The position numbers and the translations under genes are program-made. From positions 1,141,639-1,205,638 of the forward strand of contig JADFCQ010000001.1 of assembly GCA_015223225.1 (NCBI GenBank): a stretch of 64,000 nucleotides of DNA. The letters are read 5' to 3'. Shown in pieces: positions 35,753-44,180 of this stretch. Under the pieces are notes generated by a model. That model had not been told where the DNA came from, searched no databases, and saw only the letters and a program-made list of their open reading frames with translations. Within the stretch, counting starts at the first letter, position 1. The number at the start of each line of letters is the position of its first letter. Source of the DNA: Acetobacteraceae bacterium H6797 (lineage in GTDB: Bacteria > Pseudomonadota > Alphaproteobacteria > Acetobacterales > Acetobacteraceae).

Positions 35753-36381
35753 GCCAGGCACGCCTTTCCACGACCGGATATCGCATGCCCTCCTTCACGC
35801 CAGACGTCATCGACCTTCTCGTGGGCATCGAGCCCGGCTCGCCGCTGGATACCATCCGCGCCGCCCGCCAGCAGGCGTGCGACAATGCCCAGGCCAGCTA
35901 CGTGGCGCTCTTCGAGCCCACGGAGGTCGAGCATGTCAGCCTCGCCGAGCGTTTCGCGCTCGCCACCTTCGTCACCGGCCTGCACCGCCAGGAGACGGAG
36001 CTGAACTACTATCGCCGCGGGCTGAAGCGCGCCGATGAGGGCCTGGTCGCCAAGGTCGAGGCCGAGATCAGCAACGGCCTGGCCGAAGGCCCGGCGGGCG
36101 CCTATCCGCCCGGCCCGCTGAGCGCGGAGGACACGCCCGCGCCGAGCTACACGCCCGCCGATGCGGCCGCCCTCGGCCCCCGCCTCGCCGCCGCCTTCAC
36201 CCATGCGCATATGCTCGTCTTCCACCCGCGCGACGCGAAGAGCGAGCATATCGGCGCCCTGCTCGCCGCCGGCTGGTCCGCGACCGGGATCGTGACGCTC
36301 TCGCAGATCGTCGCCTTCCTCGCCTTCCAGCTCCGCGTCATCCACGGCCTGCGCGTGCTGTCGCGCAATCTGGCGAAGTAA
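35749..36381 (+). CDS. CMD-domain protein without CxxC pair
   Basis: A 210-residue helical protein of the carboxymuconolactone decarboxylase/AhpD superfamily. The segments HVSLAERFALATFVTGLH and SEHIGALLAAGWSATGIVTLSQIVAFLAFQLRV fit the CMD helices. Unlike the two AhpD-like neighbours it has no CxxC motif, and its only cysteine is near residue 44, so it may be structural or have another chemistry. It overlaps the flavin monooxygenase gene (ATGA) and precedes the second AhpD-like gene by nine bases. I recall CMD families named after Agrobacterium loci that occur with LLM enzymes in this arrangement. Confidence 0.82.
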   Translation: MSQARLSTTGYRMPSFTPDVIDLLVGIEPGSPLDTIRAARQQACDNAQASYVALFEPTEVEHVSLAERFALATFVTGLHRQETELNYYRRGLKRADEGLVAKVEAEISNGLAEGPAGAYPPGPLSAEDTPAPSYTPADAAALGPRLAAAFTHAHMLVFHPRDAKSEHIGALLAAGWSATGIVTLSQIVAFLAFQLRVIHGLRVLSRNLAK

Positions 36382-36390
36382 GAGATCCCC

Positions 36391-36990
36391 ATGACCGACA
36401 AGCTTCTCGAGCCCGCCGGCGTCGATGTGCCGACCGTCTTCACCCAGGCGCAGCTCAACTGGCTGCCCTGGCTGGAGCCCATCACCGAGGCCGAGCTGAC
36501 CGATCGGCACTGGGCCGGGCTGGTGGACCCTGCCCGCGCCAAGTCGCCCTATTTCATGCTTCTGGCGCGGGACCCGGATATCCTCGGCGCCCGCACCAGG
36601 ACCGATAAGGACATCTTCTACAACACCAAGGACGGCCTTCCCCGCGCCGAGCGCGAATTGGCCGCCGCCGCAGCCTCACGCTTCAACGGCTGCATCTATT
36701 GCGCCTCGGTCCATGCCCGCTTCGCCACGCAATTCTCCAAGCAGGGCGAGACGGTGCAGAAGCTGCTCGACGAGGGCGTGGGGGCCGACCTGAACCCGCG
36801 CTGGAACGCCGTGGTCGCCGCCGCCGTCGCCATCACCAGCACGCCCACCGAATTCGGCGATACCGAGATCGGGGCGCTGCGCGAACAGGGCCTGTCGGAC
36901 CTGGAGATCAGCGACGTCATCCACGGCGCCAGTTTCTTCAACTGGGCCAACCGGCTGATGCTCTCCATCGGCGAACCCTCCCTGACCTGA
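36391..36990 (+). CDS. AhpD-like peroxidase-related protein, second copy
   Basis: A 199-residue CMD-superfamily protein with the redox motif NGCIYCASVHARF and the flanking GLPRAERELAAAAASR; the C-terminal FFNWANRLMLSIGE closely matches the first copy (FAWANRLMLSLGE). It is predicted to be a thiol-dependent hydroperoxide or peroxiredoxin reductase, perhaps dealing with peroxide made by uncoupled flavin monooxygenase turnover. It is the last gene of the cluster and is followed by a strong intrinsic terminator. Confidence 0.87.
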   Translation: MTDKLLEPAGVDVPTVFTQAQLNWLPWLEPITEAELTDRHWAGLVDPARAKSPYFMLLARDPDILGARTRTDKDIFYNTKDGLPRAERELAAAAASRFNGCIYCASVHARFATQFSKQGETVQKLLDEGVGADLNPRWNAVVAAAVAITSTPTEFGDTEIGALREQGLSDLEISDVIHGASFFNWANRLMLSIGEPSLT

Positions 36991-36995
36991 TAAGG

Positions 36996-37028
36996 CGGGG
37001 CTCCGGACCTCCCCGGAGCCCCGTTTTT
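36996..37028 (+). terminator. Intrinsic terminator closing the ABC/monooxygenase cluster
   Basis: CGGGGCTCCGG (36996-37006), six-base loop, CCGGAGCCCCG (37013-37023), then TTTTT. A perfect 11-bp stem plus T-run five bases after the AhpD-like stop; the best terminator on the plus strand in this window. Confidence 0.92.
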
Positions 37029-37074
37029 AATCCGATGACGCGAACCGGCAGGCCCGCCGGCGAAAGGATGCCGC

Positions 37075-37806
37075 ATGTCCGAGATCCTGACCGCTCCCGA
37101 CCCTGCCCGCTTCACGCCGGGGCGCGGCATCGCGCTGGTGACGGGCGGGGCGAGCGGCATCGGCCTCGCCATCACGGAGGACCTCGCCCGGACGCATCAG
37201 GTTCTCGCCCTGAGCCGGGACCCGGAGAAGCTCGCCGCCGTCGCCAAGCTGCCGCATGTCCAGGCCATCGCCGCCGAACTCACCGATGCCGAGGCGCTGG
37301 AGCGCGTCGCGGCACCGCTGGCGAGGCTCGACGTCCTGGTCCATTCCGCTGCGATTTCCGGCCTCAATACGCTGGAAAGCGCTTCCCTGGCCGATTGGCG
37401 CGCGAGTTTCGAGACCAATGTCTTTGCCCCGGCCGAACTCACCCGCCTGCTGCTGCCCGCGTTGCGCGCCGCCGAGGGCCAGGTGATCTTCATCAGCTCC
37501 GGCGCCGGCACCCGCCCCGTGCCCGACCGCCTGGTCTATACCGCCTCGAAACACGCCCTGCGCGGGCTGACCGACGCATTGCGCATCGCCGAGGCGCCGA
37601 AGGGCCTCCGCGTCGCGACTGTCGCCCCCGGCCCGACCGATACGCCGATGAACCGCCGTGGCCGCAAGGCCGAAACCGGCTCGGATGAGCGCCTGCCGGG
37701 CCGCTTCTCCGACGCGGCCGCCCATGCCGCCGCCGTGCGCCTCGTGGTGGATATGACGCCCGACTCCCAGGTCACGGAAGTCGTCGTCCGGCCGCGCCTG
37801 CTCTAG
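37075..37806 (+). CDS. Short-chain dehydrogenase/reductase
   Basis: A 243-residue classical SDR. The cofactor motif TGGASGIG is at 23-30, the structural Asn equivalent lies in HSAAISG near 90-96, the catalytic serine is near 141, and the active-site Tyr155 and Lys159 are in YTASK. APGPTDTPM follows as in the family. NADP preference is hinted by the following SRDPEK. AAGGA precedes the ATG. It stands alone between a terminator and a secreted-protein gene, so its substrate cannot be inferred. Confidence 0.9.
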   Translation: MSEILTAPDPARFTPGRGIALVTGGASGIGLAITEDLARTHQVLALSRDPEKLAAVAKLPHVQAIAAELTDAEALERVAAPLARLDVLVHSAAISGLNTLESASLADWRASFETNVFAPAELTRLLLPALRAAEGQVIFISSGAGTRPVPDRLVYTASKHALRGLTDALRIAEAPKGLRVATVAPGPTDTPMNRRGRKAETGSDERLPGRFSDAAAHAAAVRLVVDMTPDSQVTEVVVRPRLL

Positions 37807-37911
37807 GCTTCACGTTTCAAGCGCCCGCTTCACGATGGCCGGAGACTCCCTAGGCGCCATCAGCGGATTTTCCCAAAGATGCGCGCTCTTTCCCCCCAGC
37901 CGGAGTGGGCC

Positions 37912-38568
37912 ATGCGCATCCTTCGAATTCTCGCCGTCATCGCGGCCCTGCCCGTCGCCAGCGCCATCGCGCAGGAGGCCTCGCCGCCGGGCCTGCGCGG
38001 CCTCGGTCAGATGCTCCTCGCGCCTTCCCTGCCCGCCGCGCCCACCGACGCCGCCAAGCTCACCTACACGCCTTCGATGGAACTGCGCCGCGCCAATTTC
38101 GCCCGCTTCGTCGAGAAGACGCGGGCGAATGATCCGGAACTCGCCGCCAATATGGAAAAGCTCTTCGCCGAGCGCGACGTGATGAAGCTCGCCGATGACT
38201 GGATGGCGCCCTATGGCATGAAGAGCGACAATGTCGCCGATACCATGGCCGTCTATCTCGCCAATGCCTGGCTCGCCACGCGCGGCCGCACCGACGATCC
38301 GAGCCCGGAGCAGATGCGCGGCCTCAAGGCCCAGATGGCCGCCGCCGCCCTCGCCACCCCGCAATTCGCCAGCGCCACCGATGCGGTGAAGCAGGAAATG
38401 GCCGAGGCGATGATCCTGCAGGCCCTCATCGTCAGTGACTTCGCCGAAACCGCCAAGAACAACCCGCAGCTTCAGGCCCAGGTGCGCCAGGCCGTCGCCA
38501 CCGGCGCCCAGGCGAGCTTCGGCATCGACCTGCTGAAGCTCGAACTGGGGCCGAACGGGCTGCGCTGA
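37912..38568 (+). CDS. Secreted helical protein of unknown function
   Basis: A 218-residue protein with a signal peptide (MRILRILAVIAALPVASAIA-Q). The mature protein is predicted to be helical and starts with LTYTPSMELRRANFARFVEKTRANDPELAANMEKLF, a pattern I associate with an uncharacterised exported family (possibly DUF6683), followed by DDWMAPYGMKSDNVADTMAVYLANAW. No cysteines and no catalytic motif. ATG 37912 is the start giving a signal peptide. It converges end-to-end with another secreted unknown protein gene with no bases between the stops. Confidence 0.78.
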   Translation: MRILRILAVIAALPVASAIAQEASPPGLRGLGQMLLAPSLPAAPTDAAKLTYTPSMELRRANFARFVEKTRANDPELAANMEKLFAERDVMKLADDWMAPYGMKSDNVADTMAVYLANAWLATRGRTDDPSPEQMRGLKAQMAAAALATPQFASATDAVKQEMAEAMILQALIVSDFAETAKNNPQLQAQVRQAVATGAQASFGIDLLKLELGPNGLR

Positions 38569-39165
38569 TCAGCGCCGCTGCGTCTTCGAGAGATCGAAAC
38601 CCTTGGCCAGCTCGATCAGTAGATCGGGCTGCGCCACGCCCTCGCTTTCCAGCTGCACCAGCGTATTGCCCCGCACCAGCGTCAGCTCGATCTGCTGGCT
38701 GCCGGGCTCCTGCTTCACCATGGCATTGTCCCGCCCGATGCGGATGCGCCGCGTATAGGCCTGCAACATGGTGGGGTTGGAGACCATGGCGCCCATCGCC
38801 TGCACCAGCGGCGAATCAACCGAGAGCCGGGCCCGGATGCGCCCTTCGCCATTCTGCTGGGTGTATTCGCGGTCGACGATGAGCCCGACGCCCATGGCCT
38901 GCGCGCTCATCGCACTCTGCGTGCCGTCGTCGCGCGGGTCTTCCAGCACCCAGCCCGAGGGCGCCTTGGGGAAGAGCACGACATATTCCTGGTAGCGGAG
39001 CCTCGCCACGGCGGCGAGGGCGAAGCCCAGCTCCTCGGCCACCACGGCGAGATTGCGCTGGGCATAGGCGTCACGCGCCCGCTCCATCGTCTCGGTCACT
39101 TCGTCGGCCCGCAACGGCGCGGCGGCAAGAACCAGCCCTGCCAGGGCGATGGGAACGATTTTCAC
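38569..39165 (-). CDS. Secreted protein of unknown function
   Basis: A 198-residue protein with a signal peptide (MKIVPIALAGLVLAAAPLRA-DE). The mature part opens with a helical region (MERARDAYAQRNLAVVAEELGFALAAVARLRYQEY across two helices) and then strands including LVRGNTLVQLESEGVAQPDLLIELAKGFDL. No cysteine and no known motif. Probably periplasmic. The upstream side contains a 163 bp inverted-repeat-bounded element. Confidence 0.75.
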   Translation of the reverse strand: MKIVPIALAGLVLAAAPLRADEVTETMERARDAYAQRNLAVVAEELGFALAAVARLRYQEYVVLFPKAPSGWVLEDPRDDGTQSAMSAQAMGVGLIVDREYTQQNGEGRIRARLSVDSPLVQAMGAMVSNPTMLQAYTRRIRIGRDNAMVKQEPGSQQIELTLVRGNTLVQLESEGVAQPDLLIELAKGFDLSKTQRR

Positions 39166-39185
39166 GCGGTCTCCTCCCCGGATTG

Positions 39186-39348
39186 AGAGACTGTTTCATC
39201 AAGCTGGCGGCTGAGGCTCCGGCCAGAATTTTTCGTGCCGGCGAGGCGCGGCGCCGGCCCTATGCGGTGACATCGGGCCAAGCCGCCAACGAAGCTGGGG
39301 CGGAAAAGGCTGCCGGAACCGACCTGCCAGCTTGATGAAGCAGTCTCT
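39186..39348. repeat. 163 bp MITE-like element with 23 bp terminal inverted repeats
   Basis: The left end (39186-39208) and right end (39326-39348) are inverted copies with 22 of 23 positions equal; the shared part reads AGAGACTG(T/C)TTCATCAAG then CTGGC. The interior has no coding frame of interest. No clear target-site duplication is visible in the flanks (GATTG on the left, GAGCC on the right). The size and ends suggest a miniature inverted-repeat element or remnant of an insertion sequence. It fills most of the 301 bp between the secreted-protein gene and the SLBB exporter gene. Confidence 0.6.
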
Positions 39349-39466
39349 GAGCCGCGCATTAAGCCAGGGGAGGAGAATCGAACAAGCGTTGGGCCGCTCA
39401 CAGTCGCGCCACCGCCCAAGCGATGACGCCGGTTTGAGCGGGGGCGCCGAGGGAGGTGCGCTGGCG

Positions 39467-42286
39467 CTAGTTTGACGACGCCTTCGAGATCACCGCCAGC
39501 GAGGCCGCGCTGATCGACACCTGCGAGAGAACCTGCGTGATGTCGCGGATGAAGCCCCAGGTCTCGAAGGGCGACGGGTCCTGCGGCACCACGACCAGAC
39601 TGCCCGGCGGCACCGGCGGCCCGCCCTGCTGCCAGGCGCCGATCCCCGCCGGCACCGATTGGCCATTGGGCAGCACGACGAAGGCGCGGGTCGGGTCGGC
39701 GAAGCGCTGCGTGCCGCCGGCGGCATTCACATAGCGCTCCGCCCGCCAGCCGCTGTTGAACTGGAGGCTGCCGGGGTTCAGCACCGAGCCCACCACCGTC
39801 ACCTCGTTCGGCCGCTTGGGAATGGCGATGAGGTCGCCCGGTTCCAGCAGCACGTCCAGCTCCGGCTTGGCCGCCAGGATCACGGGGTTGGCCTCCACCG
39901 TCATGCGCCCGGCCGCCCGCGCCTCGCGCAGCGAGCCCGCCAGTTCCCGCCCCGCCGTGATCGCGCTGCCGAGGTCGATGCCGCCCGAGCGGCTGCCCGC
40001 CACCGCCTGCCCGGCCGCCACCTGGATGAGGCTGTTCTCCAACTCCCGCGCCGTGCGCGCGAAGCCGTCCTGCTGCCGCTGCCGCACGCTTTCGCGGGTG
40101 AAGACGGCGCCATAGGGATAGGCCTGCGGCGTCAGCCCGCCCGCGCGGGCGATGACCTCGGAGAATTTCTCGCCGCGCCGGATGTCATAGACGCCGGGGC
40201 GGACGAATTCGCCCACCAGCGTCACGGGGCCGATATCGCGGTCCCCGAAGCCGCGCGGCACGCGCAGCGCATCGCGGGGCGAGAGGCGCACGGCCGCGAA
40301 ATTGCGGCTGCGCAGATCCATCAGCAGGCGGTTGAGCGGAATGGCCCCCGCCTGGTCCTGCGGCTCGCGCGTCAGTTCCACCGCCGAGAGATCGGCCGTA
40401 TCCGCCGGGCCGCCGGCCGCGGCCAGCACCTGGTCCATCCCCGTATCCTCGAGGATCGGATAGAGGCCCGGCAGCCGCACCTCGCCGGTCAGCAGCACGG
40501 CATTGTCGAGCAGGAAGGGCAGAAGGGCCGGATAGTCGATGAAGCTCTGCGGGCAGGGCGGCGCGCCGATATCGGGGAAGCCCGCCCCGCGCGCATGGGC
40601 GAAGCGCTGCGGCGAGGCCCGCGCCGCCACCGCCAGCGCCTGGAGCGCGGGGCATTCCACGGGCGGCGCGCTGGCCGTCATGCCGGGCAGGACGGGGTTG
40701 GAGAGATCGCCCCGCAGCGCCCGCTGCACCGGCGGGCTTGCCAGCCAGAGCAGATCGGCCTGGGAGAGGATGATCACCTCATCCCCCTCCGCGAGCGGCT
40801 GATCCGCCTTGCCCTGGAGCACGCGCCCCAGGTCGAAGGGCAGGAAGCTGCGCACCCGCGTCTGGGAGTCGAGCCGCCAGATCACCGCCATGCGCACATA
40901 GGGGTCGGCCTTCACCAGCCGCGAATCCGACAGCAGCCCGCGCAGGCTCACCCGCCCCGTCGAGGCGCGGGTCAGCGGCATGGCGACATGGCCCGCGAGG
41001 CGGATCTGGTTCGCGGCCACATCCGCCACCGCCTGCACCAGCACCGCATCGCCCCGGCGCAGCGCCTGGCCGAGGCCGATCTCGCCGAAGCTGCGCCGCC
41101 CCTCGCCATCCGTCCCCTGCAGCAGGAAGCGGTTGCCCGAGGGGCGCAGCGGCTCGCCCGCCAGACGCAGGAGCGACCCGAGCGGGGCCGAGATGGCGCG
41201 GGCGGGCAGTTCGTAGATCGCGGGCCGCGTCACCTCACCGCCGATCGCGACCACGCCGCCCAGGGGCGGCACCACCACGCGCTCGCCCTCGCGCAGCATG
41301 AGCTCCGGCGGATCGCCCACGCCCGCGATGACGGGGTAGAGATCCACCACCCGGCTGCCGCGCGGCCCGTCGATGCGAATGGCCCGGAGCGAGCCGGTCT
41401 TCTTCACGCCGCCCGCCGCCGCCAGGGCGTCGAGCAGATTGGTCAGGGCAGGCAGCGGCTGCGGCCCGGGGCGCATCACCTCGCCCGCCACGAAAATCGC
41501 GATCTGCCGGGTCTGCGAGATAGAGAGATAGACTTCCGAGCCGCCCAGCTCCCGCCCGATGCGGTTCGCGAGTTCGGCCCGGAGATCGTCCAGCCGCCGC
41601 CCCGCCGCGTCGATGGGCGCGAGATCGGGCAGCACGAGCTGGCCGTCGCGATTGATGCGCAGTGTGAGGCTCTGCCGGGTGCGGCCCCGGATGGAGACCT
41701 GCACCTCGTCATCCCGGCCCAGCACGTAATCGTCCGGCAGGCCGCCGATCAGCGGGCCGGGCGCCGCGCCCTGCATGGAGCGGAAGGTGTCATAGCCGAA
41801 TTGGCGCAGCGGCTGTTCCAGCCGGCCGGCGAAGAAATTCTCGGTGTTGGAATAGGGTTCGACCATCTGCGCCGCCTGATGCGGCGTCAGCGCGGGGGCG
41901 GCGGGCGCCGCCTGCGGCAAGGCCGGTGCCCCCGGCATGGGCGCGGCGGGTGAGGGCAGGCTGCCGCCATTGATGAGCGCATTCACCGAAGCCGGCATGC
42001 GGCCGCCCGACGCATCGAGGATGCGCTGGAGAATATCCTGCTGCGTCTGTGCCGAGACCGAGGGCAGCGGCACGCCATTGGGCAGGGTCGAGGGCAGGCC
42101 GGGCGAGAGGGCCGAGGGGAGCGCGGGCGGCGAGATCGGCGCCGCCTGCTGGGCCGCCGCGACTCCGGGGATCGCCATCGCTATGGCCGTGATCAAGGCC
42201 AAGCTTAGGGCGCGGACGCCAAGGCTGGATGAGCGGAAAAGGCGGCGGGAATTGACGAATTCAGACCGAGACAACGGATTCAGCAC
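39467..42286 (-). CDS. Large SLBB-domain polysaccharide export protein (Wza-like)
   Basis: A 939-residue outer-membrane/periplasmic export protein. Signal peptide region LSLALITAIAMAIPGVAAA-QQ, then a Pro/Ala-rich linker, then the Poly_export domain (LGRDDEVQVSIRGRTRQ, around residue 185) and several SLBB domains, for example IFVAGEVMRPGPQPLP, VVAIGGEVTRPAIYEL, TLVGEFVRPGVYDI and VTVVGSVLNPGSLQF. Wza-type proteins form the channel for exopolysaccharide. There is no lipobox, unlike E. coli Wza, and the protein is more than twice as long because of extra SLBB repeats. Start is GTG 42286 with weak GAGA upstream. It is divergent from the rest of the exopolysaccharide cluster. Confidence 0.88.
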   Translation of the reverse strand: MLNPLSRSEFVNSRRLFRSSSLGVRALSLALITAIAMAIPGVAAAQQAAPISPPALPSALSPGLPSTLPNGVPLPSVSAQTQQDILQRILDASGGRMPASVNALINGGSLPSPAAPMPGAPALPQAAPAAPALTPHQAAQMVEPYSNTENFFAGRLEQPLRQFGYDTFRSMQGAAPGPLIGGLPDDYVLGRDDEVQVSIRGRTRQSLTLRINRDGQLVLPDLAPIDAAGRRLDDLRAELANRIGRELGGSEVYLSISQTRQIAIFVAGEVMRPGPQPLPALTNLLDALAAAGGVKKTGSLRAIRIDGPRGSRVVDLYPVIAGVGDPPELMLREGERVVVPPLGGVVAIGGEVTRPAIYELPARAISAPLGSLLRLAGEPLRPSGNRFLLQGTDGEGRRSFGEIGLGQALRRGDAVLVQAVADVAANQIRLAGHVAMPLTRASTGRVSLRGLLSDSRLVKADPYVRMAVIWRLDSQTRVRSFLPFDLGRVLQGKADQPLAEGDEVIILSQADLLWLASPPVQRALRGDLSNPVLPGMTASAPPVECPALQALAVAARASPQRFAHARGAGFPDIGAPPCPQSFIDYPALLPFLLDNAVLLTGEVRLPGLYPILEDTGMDQVLAAAGGPADTADLSAVELTREPQDQAGAIPLNRLLMDLRSRNFAAVRLSPRDALRVPRGFGDRDIGPVTLVGEFVRPGVYDIRRGEKFSEVIARAGGLTPQAYPYGAVFTRESVRQRQQDGFARTARELENSLIQVAAGQAVAGSRSGGIDLGSAITAGRELAGSLREARAAGRMTVEANPVILAAKPELDVLLEPGDLIAIPKRPNEVTVVGSVLNPGSLQFNSGWRAERYVNAAGGTQRFADPTRAFVVLPNGQSVPAGIGAWQQGGPPVPPGSLVVVPQDPSPFETWGFIRDITQVLSQVSISAASLAVISKASSN

Positions 42287-42300
42287 TTTCTCTCGCCGCA

Positions 42301-42320
42301 GTGATCGCGTTTATGTGATC
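42301..42320. promoter_or_regulatory. Paired GTGATC direct repeat in divergent promoter region
   Basis: GTGATC occurs at 42301 and again at 42315 in the short (64 bp) AT-rich gap between the exporter gene and the heparinase-like gene. A tandem half-site arrangement here could bind a regulator that acts on both promoters. The match is only six bases. Confidence 0.3.
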
Positions 42321-42350
42321 ATACTTTACTAACCAGGGCCACCAAATCCC

Positions 42351-44180
42351 ATGATCGCCGCCGATCGCTTCCTGCTGATGGCCGACGCCGCCCGGCGGCT
42401 GGGCCCGCGGGCGCTCGCGCATTGGGCGGCGCATCGGCTGGTAGGCCGCCGGCGCAGCCTGGGCGATGAGGAGGTCCCTTCCCGCCTGGCCGGCATTTTC
42501 TGCGATCTAACCCCCGCGCCCCCGGCGCTCGAGGAAGACCAGGCCGCCCGCATTCTCGCCGCCGCCCACCGCCTCTGCCTCACGCCCGACTGGCACGGGC
42601 CCTTCGACGCCGCCGCCCCGGCCCTGCGGCTGGATCTCTTCACCCCCGGCGATATCCGCCCGCTCTGGGAGACACATCGGCTCGCCGGGCTCGCCCTGCT
42701 GGCCCAGGCGCATCGCCTCGCGCCGGGCGAGGGCCATGCCCATCGCGCCGGGGCGCTGCTCGAGGATTGGGCGCGGCGGAACCCCGCCTTTTTCGGCCCC
42801 GCCTGGGCCTGCGGGCAAGAGGCCGCCTTCCGCGCCCTCAACCTGATGCTGGCCCTGGCCCTGCTGGATCAGGACCGTGCGCCCCCCGCCCCGGCCCGCG
42901 CCCTGCTCGGGCAATTGGCCCGGCGGATCGAGGCCACGCCGCATTACGCCATCGCGCAGGACAACAACCACCCCGTCAGCGAGGCGGCCGGGCTCTTCCT
43001 CTGCGGCCTCGGGCTCAACGACCCTTCCCTGGCCCGGCGCGGCGCGAAACGGCTCGCCGCCTGCCTGAAGCGCCTGGTCTCGCCCGCCGGGGCCTTCGCC
43101 CAGGTCTCTTCCGGCTATCACCGCCTGCTGCTCGACACGCTTTCCATCGCCGAATGGTTCCGCCGCCGCCATGGCGCGCCACCCTTCCCGGCCCCTTTCG
43201 CGGCCCGCGCGGCGGCGGCCACGGGCTGGCTCCTGCCCCTGATCGAGCCCCAGACCGGCGCCATGCCCCGGCTCGGCCATCTGGACGACAGCGCCCTGGC
43301 CGACCTCTCGCTCAGGGGCCCAGCCGATGCGCGGGGCTCGGCGGAACGGGCGGCGCGGCTCTTCCTCGATGCCTCGGCGGGCTTCCATGACGATCCGGGC
43401 TGCCAATGGCTCGGCCTCGGCCCGGCGGCGCGCGACCTGCCCCGGCCCACGCTCTGGCGCGGCGACAGCCTGATCGGCTGGGAACAGGGCGAGGCCAGGC
43501 TGATGCTGCGCCTCGGCACGCCGCGCTTCCGGCCCGGCCATGCCGATTTCCTGCATGTCGATTTTTGGAACGGCCCCCTCAACTTGCTGCGCGACAGCGG
43601 CACCGGCGCCTATAACCCCCCGCCCGAGGCTCAGGACTGGCTCGCGCATTTCCAGGGCACGGGGGCGCATAACACTATCGCCTTCGACAATATCGACCAG
43701 ATGCCGCGCCTCTCGCGCTTCCTCTTCGCCCGCTGGCCCCGCTGCGAAGCCCTGCCCGATGGCGGCACGCTGACCGACTGGCGCGGCAACCGGCAGACCC
43801 GCCGCATCAGCCGGGACGGGCGCGAGTGGGTGATCGAGGACCGGGTGAGCGGCCGCTTCGCCGGGCTCGTCTCGCGCTGGCACCTGCCACCGGGCGACTG
43901 GGTGCGCCGCTCCGACGGGGTGGAGGGCAGTTTCGGCCGGCTGCGGCTCGAGGCGGACGCACCGATGCATATCGCCCTGAACGAAAGCCTCCACAGCCCC
44001 GCCTATGGCCGGGCCGAACCCGCGCCCGTGCTGGAGCAGCGCGTCCCGGCGCCGGTGACGCGGCTGGCCATGCGCCTCACCCTGCCGCCCGCGCCGCTCC
44101 GCCGGCAGCGGGGGCCGGGGGCCTCTTCCTCCAACGACAACCGCCTGCGCGGCCAATGCACGAGCCGCCAGGATGCCTGA
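42351..44180 (+). CDS. Heparinase II/III-family protein
   Basis: A 609-residue protein with the alpha/alpha-toroid plus beta-sheet layout of heparinase II/III and related polysaccharide lyases. The motif QDNNHPVSEAAGLFLCGLG near residue 203 and the C-terminal HADFLHVDFWNGP and GTGAHNTIAFD are characteristic of the family found in capsule clusters. It could trim or degrade the polysaccharide made by this locus in the periplasm, though no signal peptide is evident, so location is uncertain. The 3' end overlaps the Wzz gene by eight bases. Confidence 0.85.
   Translation: MIAADRFLLMADAARRLGPRALAHWAAHRLVGRRRSLGDEEVPSRLAGIFCDLTPAPPALEEDQAARILAAAHRLCLTPDWHGPFDAAAPALRLDLFTPGDIRPLWETHRLAGLALLAQAHRLAPGEGHAHRAGALLEDWARRNPAFFGPAWACGQEAAFRALNLMLALALLDQDRAPPAPARALLGQLARRIEATPHYAIAQDNNHPVSEAAGLFLCGLGLNDPSLARRGAKRLAACLKRLVSPAGAFAQVSSGYHRLLLDTLSIAEWFRRRHGAPPFPAPFAARAAAATGWLLPLIEPQTGAMPRLGHLDDSALADLSLRGPADARGSAERAARLFLDASAGFHDDPGCQWLGLGPAARDLPRPTLWRGDSLIGWEQGEARLMLRLGTPRFRPGHADFLHVDFWNGPLNLLRDSGTGAYNPPPEAQDWLAHFQGTGAHNTIAFDNIDQMPRLSRFLFARWPRCEALPDGGTLTDWRGNRQTRRISRDGREWVIEDRVSGRFAGLVSRWHLPPGDWVRRSDGVEGSFGRLRLEADAPMHIALNESLHSPAYGRAEPAPVLEQRVPAPVTRLAMRLTLPPAPLRRQRGPGASSSNDNRLRGQCTSRQDA

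Noticed and set aside
39186..39348. Intact insertion sequence
   Set aside because: Only 163 bp with no transposase frame and no visible target duplication; reported as MITE-like instead.
39659..41953. 764-codon plus-strand frame opposite the SLBB exporter
   Set aside because: Composition typical of antisense frames; exporter domains on the other strand are unambiguous.
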